DNA of 64,000 bases from Omphiscola glabra (GCA_964017045.1 OZ024797.1:19003307-19067306), one strand, 5' to 3'. Shown: positions 11,547-21,999, counted from the stretch's first letter. Numbers and translations: made by a program. The notes: generated from the letters alone by a model not told the origin.

Positions 11547-11659
11547 TTTGCTAACGGATGTTCTATTCGCTTGGCTGCTGCTTTGGTGAGTGACTGTTTT
11601 TCTTTCATAAAACGTCTCAAATCATCTTTTGTTACCACTTTTTTCTTGGCAGTCGCCAT
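11547..11659 (-). CDS. ZNF830: ZNF830 orthologue, exon 1 (start codon, N-terminal basic segment)
   Basis: Seen: the minus strand reads ATG at 11659-11657 in a good initiation context (ACAAGATGG). It encodes 37 residues beginning MATAKKKVVTKDDLRRFMK and continuing through KRIEHPLA, then AA before the donor GTAAGT at 11546. The split codon (AA|G) is completed by exon 2 to give Lys38. Known: vertebrate ZNF830 (CCDC16) starts with the same basic, Arg/Lys-rich pattern ending in a 'KRIESPFAKYN'-like segment. It is a nuclear C2H2 protein linked to the spliceosome-associated XAB2 complex, pre-mRNA processing and early embryonic proliferation. Inferred: this is the true start, because no upstream in-frame Met is needed and the residues align with the family N-terminus. 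An AAGATGGCG motif (YY1-like) overlaps the ATG, as is common in housekeeping genes. Confidence 0.9.
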
Positions 11660-11660
11660 C
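11645..11660 (-). promoter_or_regulatory. YY1-like AAGATGGCG motif over the ZNF830 start codon
   Basis: Seen: the minus strand reads ACAAGATGGCGACTGCC across the ATG. Known: YY1 sites (AANATGGCGGC) often lie just downstream of transcription start sites or across the first ATG of housekeeping genes. Inferred: the promoter and transcription start lie at about 11660-11750, where no TATA box stands out. Similar ATGGCGGC or ATGACGGC sites occur in intron 1 at about 9593 and 11474. Confidence 0.45.
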
Positions 11661-11978
11661 TTGTAAACAAGAATGCTCCCAATTATATTATAGACTATTT
11701 CGCATTTTTATTAAAATAAAAGTAATTTTTAAACAATATGAAATATGAAATAAATAAACCAAATAACAATTATACAAATTATTTAAGAATATGCCCTAAT
11801 GCTTTTAATTTATGACTTTATGGGTATCGGATGAAAAGTTCTGTTATATATGATTTAATATTAATTATTAAGTATGTAAGTAAGTGTAAGACCCATGGCC
11901 ATGCCAAAGTCAAATTAATATATATATTAATAATAATATGATTATGATAGTACCCGTTTTGGTTTTTTAAAATATCAG

Positions 11979-12015
11979 TTATATATATATATATATATAG
12001 ATATTATATATATAT
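11979..12015. repeat. (TA)n microsatellite
   Basis: An interrupted run of TA dinucleotides at the end of a dispersed repeat copy (12016-12480). Confidence 0.8.
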
Positions 12016-12480
12016 AAGTGAATGTGGCAGTGTGGATTTGTTTCGCATACGTTTTTACATGGATAGATGGATCTTGACCAAGCTTAGTAACCTACACATA
12101 CACTTGATCATCCATATTCAAATACCGAAGGGTACTGAACTCATAATATCCATCCTTTAATTTTTCCTTATATAAGCTATATCAATATCAATAGGCTTAG
12201 ACAACACTTTAGGTTCTATGTGAAGTCATAAATCTATGCCTAGCTTGGTAACTTAGCCTTCATTGACCACATTGAAATATCAGTGGATTTAAAACTAATA
12301 ATATCCAACCCACGCAAGGCCGATCTAGAATTTCTAGAAAGTTCGATAATTTAAAAAAGCTATATCTATGGCATTTTTAAACCGATTTCAATGGAACAAA
12401 AACTGGAACCCATCGGTTACGCGATCCCATCGGTGAACCGGATCCCATCAGGATCACACCGGGAAACGGGACTGCGCCGG
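12016..12480 (-). repeat. Dispersed repeat family X, copy A
   Basis: Seen: the reverse complement matches 16830-17890 over most of its length. Shared landmarks in the same order are GATCCC/GATGGGATC words, AAATCGGTTTA, TATCGAACTTTCT, TTTTAAATCCAC, GATATTTCAAT, AGAACCTAAAGTGTTGTCT, TCGGTATTTGAATATGGAT and GGTCAAGATCCATC. No reading frame is evident. The family is unidentified, but the conserved order shows a dispersed repeat rather than chance. Confidence 0.75.
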
Positions 12481-12719
12481 GATTGGGGTCCGAATGCAAT
12501 CCTGGGCCACGCGGTTACATTGGCTAGTATTTAAATGTAGGGGACCTGTATATATTATTAAAATGAAATTAAATGAGAGCATAAATATTTACTATAGCAG
12601 ACAACTGACAGTAATTTTCTTTTTTTCAACTCTTTCAAATAATGGCAATGATATTAGTTTGTTAAAGTACAGTATTCATAAAAACAAGAGCAGCGGGCGC
12701 TACTAACGCGGCAATATTT

Positions 12720-13000
12720 TATTGAGTGATCCCCCTTTGTTGTTTGTCAGCCTAACCAATATTCTCTTAAGATTTTTTAATCCTCCTTTACTTCTAAGTT
12801 AATATCAAACATATTATAAATCATGACTATTATTGATCATAAAATCAATGTCTACAACGTGGCGTTGCTTAGCAGTGGGCTAATTCTTTGACGTTGTTAC
12901 TTTCTCTCACGACGGTTAGAACAGTAGTGAGCAGTAATCGTTCCATCCACATTTCAATTTAACTTAATCTACTTTCAATATTTATCGATTGATTTTAGGC
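12720..13000. other. Unique AT-rich spacer
   Basis: No repeat, ORF or element recognised. Confidence 0.4.
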
Positions 13001-13388
13001 CAGTGGTTCCCAAACTTGTTCAATCCTTGGCACCTTTGCCAAATCTAAGTTTCCCCGTGGCATCATATGTCAAATTCTAACAAGCAGCCTACTCTGTGAA
13101 ATAGCGAAATTTATTTTTTTATTTTTTTATTTTTTTTTTAAATATTAAAAGATTAGGTAAAAATAAATCAAACATGTATTTAAGATTACAAAGCGCCATC
13201 TACTAATAGCCATGTGTAAAATCTTCTTAATTGGATCGGGTCCGCTCGATGTCAGGTCATATGACTCGTATCACATTGAAATTAAATTGTAAATAAAATT
13301 GTGAAATTTGTGCGCTATTTCTCGCGGGTACCACCAAGAGGAATCCTCGGCTTCCCAGAACGCGAGGCGCGCAGTTTGGGAGCCGCTG
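13001..13388. mobile_element. hAT-like MITE with CAGTGGTTCCCAAAC termini
   Basis: Seen: the left end CAGTGGTTCCCAAAC and right end GTTTGGGAGCCGCTG are reverse complements with two mismatches, 388 bp apart, with no coding capacity. Known: CAGTGGTTCCCAAA-type termini are typical of non-autonomous hAT elements in animals. The flanks do not show a clean 8-bp duplication directly abutting the ends. TTTTAGGC lies at the left and TTTTAGAC begins a few bases past the right end, so the target site is uncertain. Confidence 0.7.
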
Positions 13389-13470
13389 TAAAGTTTTAGA
13401 CTTAACATTTTAGGAAGGTATATCAGGAGTCCGATGGGATTTCATGAAAACTGTACAATGTGGTTGAAAC

Positions 13471-13586
13471 CAGGGCCGACCCTAACAATTGCGGGGCCCT
13501 TTAGAAAATAAATTCGGGGCGGGGGCCTATGAAAGTGCGGGGCCCACTGCGGCCGCACAGGTTGCAGTGGCCTAAGGCCGGCCCTG
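13471..13586 (+). mobile_element. GGCC-rich hAT MITE, copy 1
   Basis: Seen: CAGGGCCGACCCTAACAATT at the left and CTAAGGCCGGCCCTG at the right. Flanks are GTTGAAAC and ATTGAAAC (7 of 8 identical), an 8-bp target duplication as for hAT elements. The inside includes GTGCGGGGCCCACTGCGGCC, shared with copies at 43091-43252 and 56363-56549. At 116 bp it is the shortest copy (internal deletion). Confidence 0.85.
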
Positions 13587-13665
13587 ATTGAAACTGCTGT
13601 GTGGAATCTGCAGTTTCAAAAAGTAACATGACAGAAATGTTCTTGTTTGTTTCCTCGCCGAGTCA

Positions 13666-14076
13666 CCCGTGCACTACTACAGACCAACCCGTGCACTACT
13701 ACAGACCAACCTGGCTGTGACCCGTGCACTACTACAGACCAACCTGGCTGTGACCCGTGCACTACTACAGACCAACCTGGCTGTGACCCGTGCACTACTA
13801 CAGACCAACCTGGCTGTGACCCGTGCACTACTACAGACCAACCTGGCTGTGACCCGTGCACTACTACAGACCAACCTGGCTGTGATCCGTGCACTACTAC
13901 AGACCAACCTGGCTGTGATCCGTGCACTACTACAGACCAACCTGGCTGTGATCCGTGCACTACTACAGACCAACCTGGCTGTGATCCGTGCACTACTACA
14001 GACCAACCTGGCTGTGATCCGTGCACTACTACAGACTAACCTGGCTGTGATCCGTGCACTACTACAGACCAACCTT
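13666..14076. repeat. 33-bp minisatellite (about 12 copies)
   Basis: Seen: a unit containing CCCGTGCACTACTACAGACC and AACCTGGCTGTGA. The left half has GACCCG and the right half GATCCG, a clean switch suggesting two expansion rounds. A 33-bp period keeps frames open on both strands (C-T-T-T-D-Q-P-G-C-D-P on plus), but nothing suggests a real gene. Confidence 0.95.
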
Positions 14077-14310
14077 GATCGAAAGAAATTTCGTTGACGG
14101 AAAATTGATCGACGGAAATCTGATCGCACGGAAATTCGGTCGAATTTTTTTTTTCAGTTCACACGTTAAAATTTTCGTCAAATTTCTTCTTGAACGCACT
14201 TTACTATATAGTAAAACAAAATAATGCGTTCAGAAAGAAATTTGAAGCAAAATTTTAACGTGTAAACTTAAAAAAAGTTTCGACCAAATTTCCGTTCGAT
14301 CAAATTTCCG
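14076..14310. repeat. Long palindromic element (about 80-bp arms)
   Basis: Seen: TTCACACGTTAAAATTTTCG, TCAAATTTCTTCTTGAACGC and flanking CGGAAATTCGGTCGAA on the left are mirrored on the right as GCGTTCAGAAAGAAATTTGA, AAAATTTTAACGTGTAAAC and TTCGACCAAATTTCCG, around a short TATATAG centre. Extra GATCGACGGAAAT words lie at the outer edges. It resembles a MITE or foldback element and abuts the 33-bp array directly. Confidence 0.8.
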
Positions 14311-14344
14311 GATACGCATCTTTCCACATCATTTCACCTACGAT

Positions 14345-14462
14345 CACTGGCGTAGTTAGGGTTAGTGCTACCGTAGTTAGGGTTAGGGCTACCGTTGTTA
14401 GGGTTAGTGCTACCGTTGTTAGGGTTAGTGCTACCGTTGTTATGGTTAGTGCTACCGTTGCG
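14345..14462. repeat. 21-bp minisatellite with TTAGGGTTAG core
   Basis: Seen: about five to six copies of a unit with GTTAGGGTTAGTGCTACCGT. It contains a telomere-like hexamer but only once per unit, so it is not telomeric. Confidence 0.85.
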
Positions 14463-15247
14463 GGCCATGATTTTTGCACCTCACCCACCCACTTTTTTTT
14501 AAAAGATTATTTGTACGCACGTACTACATGGATGAAATTCAGAAAACATCTACTTGATTTAAAAATTTTAATTTGTAAAAGTTTAATTTTTGTGAAATTA
14601 CGTATTAAAATTATTTGTTCCATTTCTTGACTAAAAAAAAAAAATCAAATTTAGGGAACGTAACTTGGATTTTAAAATGTGCATTGGGTAAAATATAGTC
14701 TAGAGATAGTGCAACTAACTACAAGATGATGTTTAAGATTTTGTCTATTCACCATTTCACCACAAGAAAAAAAATAAAATAATAATATGATGGAGACTGA
14801 GATCAAGATGTAAGCTACGACAATGGACTACGATGAGTCACTTCCTTGTTTTGTCACGTGATACGTACCAGCCATTGGTAGGCTTTCTGCTACACATAAC
14901 AATACATAACAACAGATAACAGCTGATCAGCCATTGCCATTATCATTAATTTTAAAGCACAATGTTTGTCTCCATCAGCGCTTTCCCAGTATTAATTAAA
15001 AATTTTACTTTTCAAAATATTCTGGAATACACGTGTTTTTTTTTAAATGACATTCATAAATGTGACAATAATTATGATTCAGTTATGATTAAAGGAAGAA
15101 AGTTGTTTGAAGAAAAATTTGTGAGCGACTAGTGTGTTGCAGACAGCCTACCGGAAATCTTACTCGTACTTACGCTTATCACATGAACACAAGATGGCGG
15201 GCAATGTGAAATAAAATACACTAAAAGGAAAACACGTGTCGGCAAAA

Positions 15248-15435
15248 CAGTGGCGTAGCGAGCTAAACTCGCGCCCGGGGCACAATACCTTTTAGCGCCC
15301 CTCAATACCTTTTTAGCGCCCCCCTCTATTCGAAAACCATAAAATATTATAGTAAAATATACCACTTGGCGCCCCATTGTGAGTAGCGCCCGGTGCATGA
15401 TGCCCCCCTTGCCCCCCCCCCTCACTACGCCACTG
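15248..15435. mobile_element. hAT-like MITE with CAGTGGCGTAG termini and perfect 8-bp target duplication
   Basis: Seen: left end CAGTGGCGTAGCGAG and right end CTCACTACGCCACTG are reverse complements apart from one base. Both sides are flanked by CGGCAAAA (15240-15247 and 15436-15443), an exact 8-bp duplication. At 188 bp with no coding capacity it is a non-autonomous hAT element. The exact duplication suggests fairly recent insertion. Confidence 0.9.
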
Positions 15436-15559
15436 CGGCAAAAAGCTTTCATCGGCAATCAACAATAAAATGTTATAAAAACATTAAAAATTAAACACAA
15501 TATAAACTGAGCCCATAGGGTAAGTAATAAAGATAGCATCCTCCAATAAATTCTAAAAC

Positions 15560-15770
15560 GTTTTTTTGTTTGTTGGACTGTGTTTGCTGGACTGTGTTTG
15601 TTGGGATGTGTTTGTTGGAATGTGTTTGCTGGACTGTTACTTGGTGTGGATTTGTTGGACTGTGTTACTTGGTGTGGATATGTTGGATGGTGCTTGGACT
15701 GTGCTTATTGCCCTGTGTTTTTACCCTGTGTTTGTTGTACTGTGTTTGTAGGACTATTTTTGTTGGACTG
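15560..15770. repeat. TTTGTTGGACTGTG degenerate minisatellite, left block
   Basis: Seen: irregular copies of TGTTTGTTGGACTGTG and TTACTTGGTGTGGATTTG. The same family resumes at about 16040, on the other side of a CR1-like fragment, so the two blocks were probably one array. Confidence 0.8.
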
Positions 15771-16005
15771 AGGTTGCCCAAAACAGTGCGAAATCTGGGT
15801 GTCTACTTAGACAGAACACTAACTATAGACAAATCACATTAAGATGATTTGCAAGGCGACTTTTCTAGAACTGCGCAGAATTATTAATATCAGACTTTTC
15901 TTAACGTTTGATGAATCATAGAGACTGATGTCTGCATTCGCGCTATCACGCATGGACTACTGCAATGCTCTCATGGTGGGTCTCCCAGCCTTTGGGGATG
16001 AAGCG
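15771..16005 (+). pseudogene. CR1-like LINE reverse-transcriptase fragment (broken)
   Basis: Seen: the plus strand reads RLPKTVRNLGVYLDRTLT, then a frameshift at about 15842, then KMICKATFLELRRIINIRLF, an in-frame stop, then SAFALSRMDYCNALMVGLP. Known: this is the conserved C-terminal RT/thumb segment of CR1/Jockey-type elements ('VRNLGV.LD..L', 'LRRI..IR', 'LS.LDYCN.L..GLP'). It is 5' and 3' truncated with a frameshift and a stop, and is followed by an AATAAA-bearing (ATT)n tail at about 16016-16045. It lies inside a minisatellite. Confidence 0.88.
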
Positions 16006-16039
16006 TGATTTTCAAATAAACGTTATTTTATTATTAATA

Positions 16040-16255
16040 TTATTATTACTTGGTGTTGATTTGTTGGACTATGCTAGTTGCCCTGGGTTGTAGGACGGTT
16101 TATGTTGGACTTTGTTTATTGGACTGTGTTACTCTGTGTGGATTTGTTGAACTATATTTGTTGGACTGTGTTACGTGGTGTTGATTTGTTGGACTGTGTT
16201 ACTTGGTGTGGATTTGTTGGACTGTGTTTGTTGGACTGTGTTTGCTGCCTTGGAT
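16040..16255. repeat. TTTGTTGGACTGTG degenerate minisatellite, right block
   Basis: Same family as 15560-15770. Includes several TTACTTGGTGTGGATTTG variants. Confidence 0.8.
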
Positions 16256-16259
16256 CTTC

Positions 16260-16830
16260 AGCCTGTGTTTGTCGGTCCGGCCTTGTTGACCAGGGGTGAT
16301 GGCCTCCACGTCGAACTCTGCGCTCGTCAATGTAAACTGGTTGCTCATGCGCACATAAGGTCAAGGCGGTGTACGTCATTAGTGCCGGGATGTCAACGGA
16401 TGACGACAAATCTCACGTGACACGTCGTCAGATGTGGTCTCTGCTTCTGCTGTGTGGTTCATGCTTATACAGATATGGGGGTGGGGGGGGGGCCGAGAAC
16501 CAAGGGCGAAACCGTTAAAGTGTGTGTGTGTGTACCTAAACTCCCTCCCATTTATCGGCTGTTATTCTGCCCGATATTGACGTCTGCCTGACAGGCGAAC
16601 GTTTGATCATAGAATGAAAGGGAAAATGGGAATTCAGACAAATGAAATGTTCGTTTAGTTTTGAACAAAACAACCACACAAAAAAAAAAAAATATGAAGG
16701 AATGGAAAAGAATAAATTTTTAATTTTTAATGTTTTGTGTGTTTGTGTGTGTACTTCACAACCAGTGTATTGTTTAGTTATTAATAAACATAATCCGTTT
16801 ATTAAAATAACTAGTCATTATACCCCATAT
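16260..16830. other. Spacer with poly-G and GT runs
   Basis: No gene recognised. It contains a GGGGGTGGGGGGGGGG tract near 16477-16493 and a short (GT)n. Ordinary low-copy DNA otherwise. Confidence 0.4.
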
Positions 16831-17890
16831 CCCATTTGGGATACCGACCTCACTGAGATTCCGATCCCGATTGGGATCCCATTTCCAAATGGTTTAGCAT
16901 AACCCAACGTGATCCCGACCACTGCGGAATCCGGACCTAATTGAGATCCCGATGGGATCCCATTTCCAAGTAGGAAACCAGTTTCCAAGTTTTCCCTTTA
17001 CCCGGTGGGATTCCCTTCTCCGTTGGGATCCCGTTTTCCGATAGGATCCCTATTTGATAACGTCACTCGATGGGATTTTGTTCCTGGTAGGATTATGAAG
17101 AGTCTGTTTAAAGAAAATACCCGCATGAAAGTATAGAGCTAAACTAACATTTCAATAAGCTTTTAGATTCCATTAAATATCCCCGTAGAACAATATAGAA
17201 CTTTTTAGAACATTCTAGATTAAAATTAATATCCTCCTTGAAACGAGTAAAAATGACTTTTCTAAGTAATTATTCTTCGAATACGAAAAATTATACAACT
17301 AAATGCATTACATAAGAATCATGTAGTTAAATTATAGAGCTAAAATGTAACATTTGTCCCATTAAAATCGGTTTATTAATGTCATATAAATATAGCTTTT
17401 TAAAGTTATCGAACTTTCTGGAAAATTCTAGATTGAATATTCTTAGTTTTAAATCCACCGATATTTCAATACGTACGATAAAGTGTACTGCTGCCATACA
17501 TAGAACCTAAAGTGTTGTCTCCTATTGATAGTTATATAGCTTATTTAAGGAAAAATGAAATGGGCCCCAGCCCCAGAGGAATGGATACTTTCGGTATTTG
17601 AATATGGATAATCACAAGCATGTGTACTAAGTTTTGTTTAGATGCGTCCATTCATGTAGGATTACTTATTGGCCATTTTATTTATATAGCTCACTATAAG
17701 AAAAAAACCAATTCGGGGCCCCTGGCCCCAAACGGAATGTTATAAAAAGTCCCCCCCCCCCAGTATTGGATTCTGAATAATGATGGATATTTGTCCCAAG
17801 TTTGGTCAAGATCCATCAATCCATGTAAAAGCTTCTTTGGAACAAACAAACCTAAAAATCCACAAACAAATAAATTTTCACTTTTATGAT
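16830..17890 (+). repeat. Dispersed repeat family X, copy B (longer)
   Basis: Seen: the left part (16830-17095) is a patchwork of GATCCCGATTGGGATCCC-like words. The right part carries the landmarks shared with 12016-12480 in inverted orientation, ending ACAAACAAATAAATTTTCAC. A 3' part repeats the phrase ATGGATA...TTGGTCAAGATCCATC twice (about 17580-17660 and 17765-17830). No coding frame. It is probably a non-autonomous transposon of unknown class. Confidence 0.7.
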
Positions 17891-17924
17891 ATATGATATG
17901 ATTATCGGCTTATGTTAAACAAAT

Positions 17925-18890
17925 TTCTAAAGCGGCTGCAATACATGTTAAGTTAACAAACTTCTAAACCTGCTGCAATACATGTTAAGTTAACAAACTT
18001 CTATAGCTGCTGCAATACATGTTAAGTTAACAAACTTCTATAGCTGGTGCAATACATGTTAAGTTAACAAACTTCTATAGCTGGTGCAATGCATGTTAAG
18101 TTAACAAACTTCTATAGCTGGTGCAATGCATGTTAAGTTAACAAACTTCTATAGCTGGTGCAATGCATGTTAAGTTAACAAACTTCTATAGCTGGTGCAA
18201 TACATGTTAAGTTAACAAACTTCTATAGCTGGTGCAATGCATGTTAAGTTAACAAACTTCTATAGCTGGTGCAATGCATGTTAAGTTAACAAACTTCTAT
18301 AGCTGGTGCAATGCATGTTAAGTTAACAAACTTCTATAGCTGGTGCAATGCATGTTAAGTTAACAAACTTCTATAGCTGGTGCAATGCATGTTAAGTTAA
18401 CAAACTTCTATAGCTGGTGCAATGCATGTTAAGTTAACAAACTTCTATAGCTGGTGCAATGCATGTTAAGTTAACAAACTTCTATAGCTGGTGCAATGCA
18501 TGTTAAGTTGACAAACTTCTATAGCTGGTGCAATGCATGTTAAGTTAACAAACTTCTATAGCTGGTGCAATGCATGTTAAGTTAACAAACTTCTATAGCT
18601 GGTGCAATACATGTTAAGTTAACAAACTTCTATAGCTGGTGCAATGCATGTTAAGTTAACAAACTTCTATAGCTGCTGCAATACATGTTAAGTTAACAAA
18701 CTTCTATAGCTGGTGCAATGCATGTTAAGTTAACAAACTTCTATAGCTGGTGCAATGCATGTTAAGTTAACATATACTTCTATAGCTGGTGCAATACATG
18801 TTAAGTTAACAAACTTCTATACCTGCTGCAAAACATGTTAAGTTAACATATACTTCTATAGCTGGTGTAATAGATGTTAATTTAACCAAT
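17925..18890. repeat. 37-bp minisatellite (about 26 copies)
   Basis: Seen: a unit with AAGTTAACAAACTTCTATAG and CTGGTGCAATGCATGTT. Central units are nearly identical. Edge units vary (GCTGCTGCAATACATG, an added ATA at about 18770 and 18848), as expected when unequal exchange homogenises the middle. Confidence 0.95.
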
Positions 18891-20400
18891 GTGTATTAAT
18901 TTAAGTCCAAAACTTGATGCCAACGACCACTGCCTCTTTAAAATATGATCTTGTTATAAAAAAAAAACTTGATGAATCACAAGAGATCGTATCTTTTAGC
19001 TGAACTCGCACGTAACTCTTCCCATTATCTTCTCATTGTAAAGTAGATGAAAATATTAATTTTGTTTTTGTTGATAAATTTTCTTTTAGAAATTATATAT
19101 GAAGAGCTTATTTTCAAAACGCTGTATCCACCATTTTAAAAAAAAATGAGAAAACCAGGTTCGTTTAGGGCATGGTAAATTCTATATACTAAACATATTA
19201 TATTCCTATTTTATTCGTGTCTAAAAATGATTTAATCCTCTAAACGCTTTATTAATTTTTTGTAAAAAGTTGAATAATCTCAAAACCCCCAAAATGGATA
19301 TACAGCATTTTGAAAATCAGCTCTTCATATATATATTATATTAAATATATATATATATATATTGAAGATTTATTATAACAGGTTAAGATGAGACAATAAA
19401 AGGACAGATGATATGCTCGGAAGTCGCACGCGCGTCCACCCACGAGTCAGGCAGCTGTAGATATTGAAGGCAACATTCACCGCGGCTATTAGTGGCGAGT
19501 CGCCTTGCAAGGATCGCTATCTTTTCTGCGATTGCTTTTCTTACTGGCGAGGGATAATATTGTTGCTGGCGAGGGTCGAGGGGGGGGGGGGCTGTTGTAA
19601 GAGAAAACACTTTCTTTGATCTTCGGGTTGGTCGGGTTGCGTTAACACGGGCTGGCTTGGTGGCGATAGTGCGAGTCTGACTTCTAGAATGCAACTTTGT
19701 ACTCTAACTAGTCGGGGTGTAGTGCGGTAATGGTGACGTAGAGTCACTGTTAGGGAGCGTTGCGGTAACGACGCTAGAGTTCATTGTGAGACTATGATTT
19801 AATGTAGGCCAGCACAACTCAGAATGTAAGGCGGGCCATAATACTTTATGAAAAACTTGATAATAGGACAGTGCTGACAGGGAAGGGGGGGGGGGGAAGC
19901 TATTAATAAAATAATAAGAGTATTTCGTTACTTCGCGGGCCGCTAAGTTGGTGCTGGCAGGCCGCTAAGTAGGTGCTGGCGGGCCTCATGTTTTGCAGGC
20001 CTGATTTAAGAGTAAATACTAAAGCTTGCTAACTTGTGAAGTCTGAGGCACGTTGACGTTGGCAAATTTATGTTCAATGCTTGTGCTCTGTTGTGCTCTG
20101 TTGTGCTCTGCTGTGCTCTGCTCGTGTCATTAATATTTTGTAATGTTATCGTTTGATGTAAATAACATAATACTTACACCTTATTTTTTTTAAATTTAAA
20201 TACACAATATTCAGCCCGTCTTCACAACAGACATCAACTTTAGATCTTTATTTCGGGCAACATTGGCTAACAGGGCAGAGGAGTAGCCAAGGGGGACAGA
20301 TGTCCCCGGGCGTCAAACACTCTAGCTTCGCCTCTGTAGCAGGGTCATAGTCTTAAAAATAGGTGCGAGAGGGGATTGGTGTTTTCATTGCATATACTAA
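18890..20400. other. Mixed spacer
   Basis: AT-rich to about 19370 with a (TA)n run at 19342-19364, then a GC-richer stretch (19380-20030) with poly-G tracts near 19580 and 19885 and a short duplication of GGCCGCTAAGTTGGTGCTGG (about 19935-19985). GTGCTCTGTT is repeated four times at about 20085-20120. Overlapping frames at 19383-19747 match no family I know. Confidence 0.4.
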
Positions 20401-20401
20401 C

Positions 20402-20585
20402 AACAACCTCCAGTGACAACACACAACCTGCAGTGACAACACACAAGCTGCAGTGACAACTCAAAACCTCCAGTGACAACACACAACCTACAGTGACAAC
20501 ACACAACCTGCAGTGACAACACACAACCTGCAGTGACAACACACAAACAGTAGTGACAACACACAACCTGTAGTGACAACACACA
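20402..20585. repeat. 20-bp minisatellite CCTGCAGTGACAACACACAA
   Basis: About nine copies, with variants TCCAGTGACAAC and AAGCTGCAGTGAC. It directly precedes the 29-bp array. Confidence 0.9.
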
Positions 20586-20639
20586 TAAGACTTCAATGAC
20601 GAGAACGAGTTCCCAAAAAAAGAGGAAGACGAACACCGA

Positions 20640-21745
20640 CACGCTGATAATTAGCAGCCATAACACCGACACGCTGATATTAGCAGCCATAACACCGACA
20701 CGCTGATATTAGCAGCCATAACACAACACGCTGATATTAGCAGCCATAACACCGACACGCTGATATTAGCAGCCATAACACCGACACACTGATATTAGCA
20801 GCCATAACACCGACACGCTGATATTAGCAGCCATAACACCGACACGCTGATATTAGCAGCCATAACACCGACACACTGATATTAGCAGCCATAACACCGA
20901 CACACTGATATTAGCAGCCATAACATCGACACACTGATATTAGCAGCCATAACACCGACACACTGATAATTAGCAGCCATAACACCGACACACTGATATT
21001 AGCAGCCATAACACCGACACACTGATATTAGCAGCCATAACACCGACACACTGATATTAGCAGCCATAACACCGACACACTGATATTAGCAGCCATAACA
21101 CCAACACACTGATATTAGCAGCCATAACACCAACACACTGATATTAGCAGGCATAACACCGACACACTGATAGTAGCAGCCATAACACCGACACACTGAT
21201 ATTAGCAGCCATAACACCGACACACTGATAATTAGCAGCCATAACACTGACACACTGATAATTAGCAGCCATAACACCGACACGCTGATAATTAGCAGCC
21301 ATAACACCGACACACTGATATTAGCAGCCATAACACTGACACGCTGATATTAGCAGCCATAACACCGACACACTGATATTAGCAGCCATAACACCGACAC
21401 ACTGATAATTTGCAGCCATAACACCGACACACTGATATTAGCAGCCATAACACCGACACACTGATATTAGCAGCCATAACACCGACACACTGATAATTAG
21501 CAGCCATAACACTGACACACTGATAATTAGCAGCCATAACACCGACACGCTGATAATTAGCAGCCATAACACCGACACACTGATATTAGCAGCCATAACA
21601 CTGACACGCTGATATTAGCAGCCATAACACCGACACACTGATATTAGCAGCCATAACACCGACACACTGATAATTTGCAGCCATAACACCGACACACTGA
21701 TATTAGCAGCCATAACACCGACACACTGATATTAGCAGCCATGAC
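20640..21745. repeat. 29-bp minisatellite (about 38 copies) with a 264-bp higher-order repeat
   Basis: Seen: a unit with ACACCGACACACTGATATTA and GCAGCCATA; some units are 30 bp (GATAATTA). The rare variant GATAATTTGCAG occurs at about 21404 and 21668, exactly 264 bp apart, within a run of about nine units duplicated in the same order (about 21220-21480 and 21484-21745). This is a higher-order repeat. Confidence 0.93.
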
Positions 21746-21999
21746 ACGCGCTGATCAACGCTCCCGCTAAAGATACCTGTGGGGGGAGGATATCCTTTTA
21801 AAAAAGTTTTACTAATATAAATCTACGCAAATAATCTTTATCTGCCACCAACAGCTTAACATAAGTTCCACCATGTTCCGCCATCAGAATAATAAGTGAT
21901 GTCCGTCCTCTTCCACTATGAGAAGCGTCAAACATTCCCCACCCCCCTCTCCCTCCTCTCCGCCGTCAGCAGTATCAAAGGATCGTTCCAGTAAACCAC

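Noticed and set aside
13647..14129. Cys-containing 11-residue repeat protein (C-T-T-T-D-Q-P-G-C-D-P) and its antisense frames
   Set aside because: A 33-bp minisatellite leaves frames open on both strands. There is no signal peptide, conserved flank or codon bias to support translation.
14345..14462. Interstitial telomeric repeats (TTAGGG)
   Set aside because: The hexamer occurs once per 21-bp unit and is not in tandem.
17925..18890. CRISPR-like repeat array
   Set aside because: This and all other arrays are head-to-tail without unique spacers, and the context is eukaryotic.
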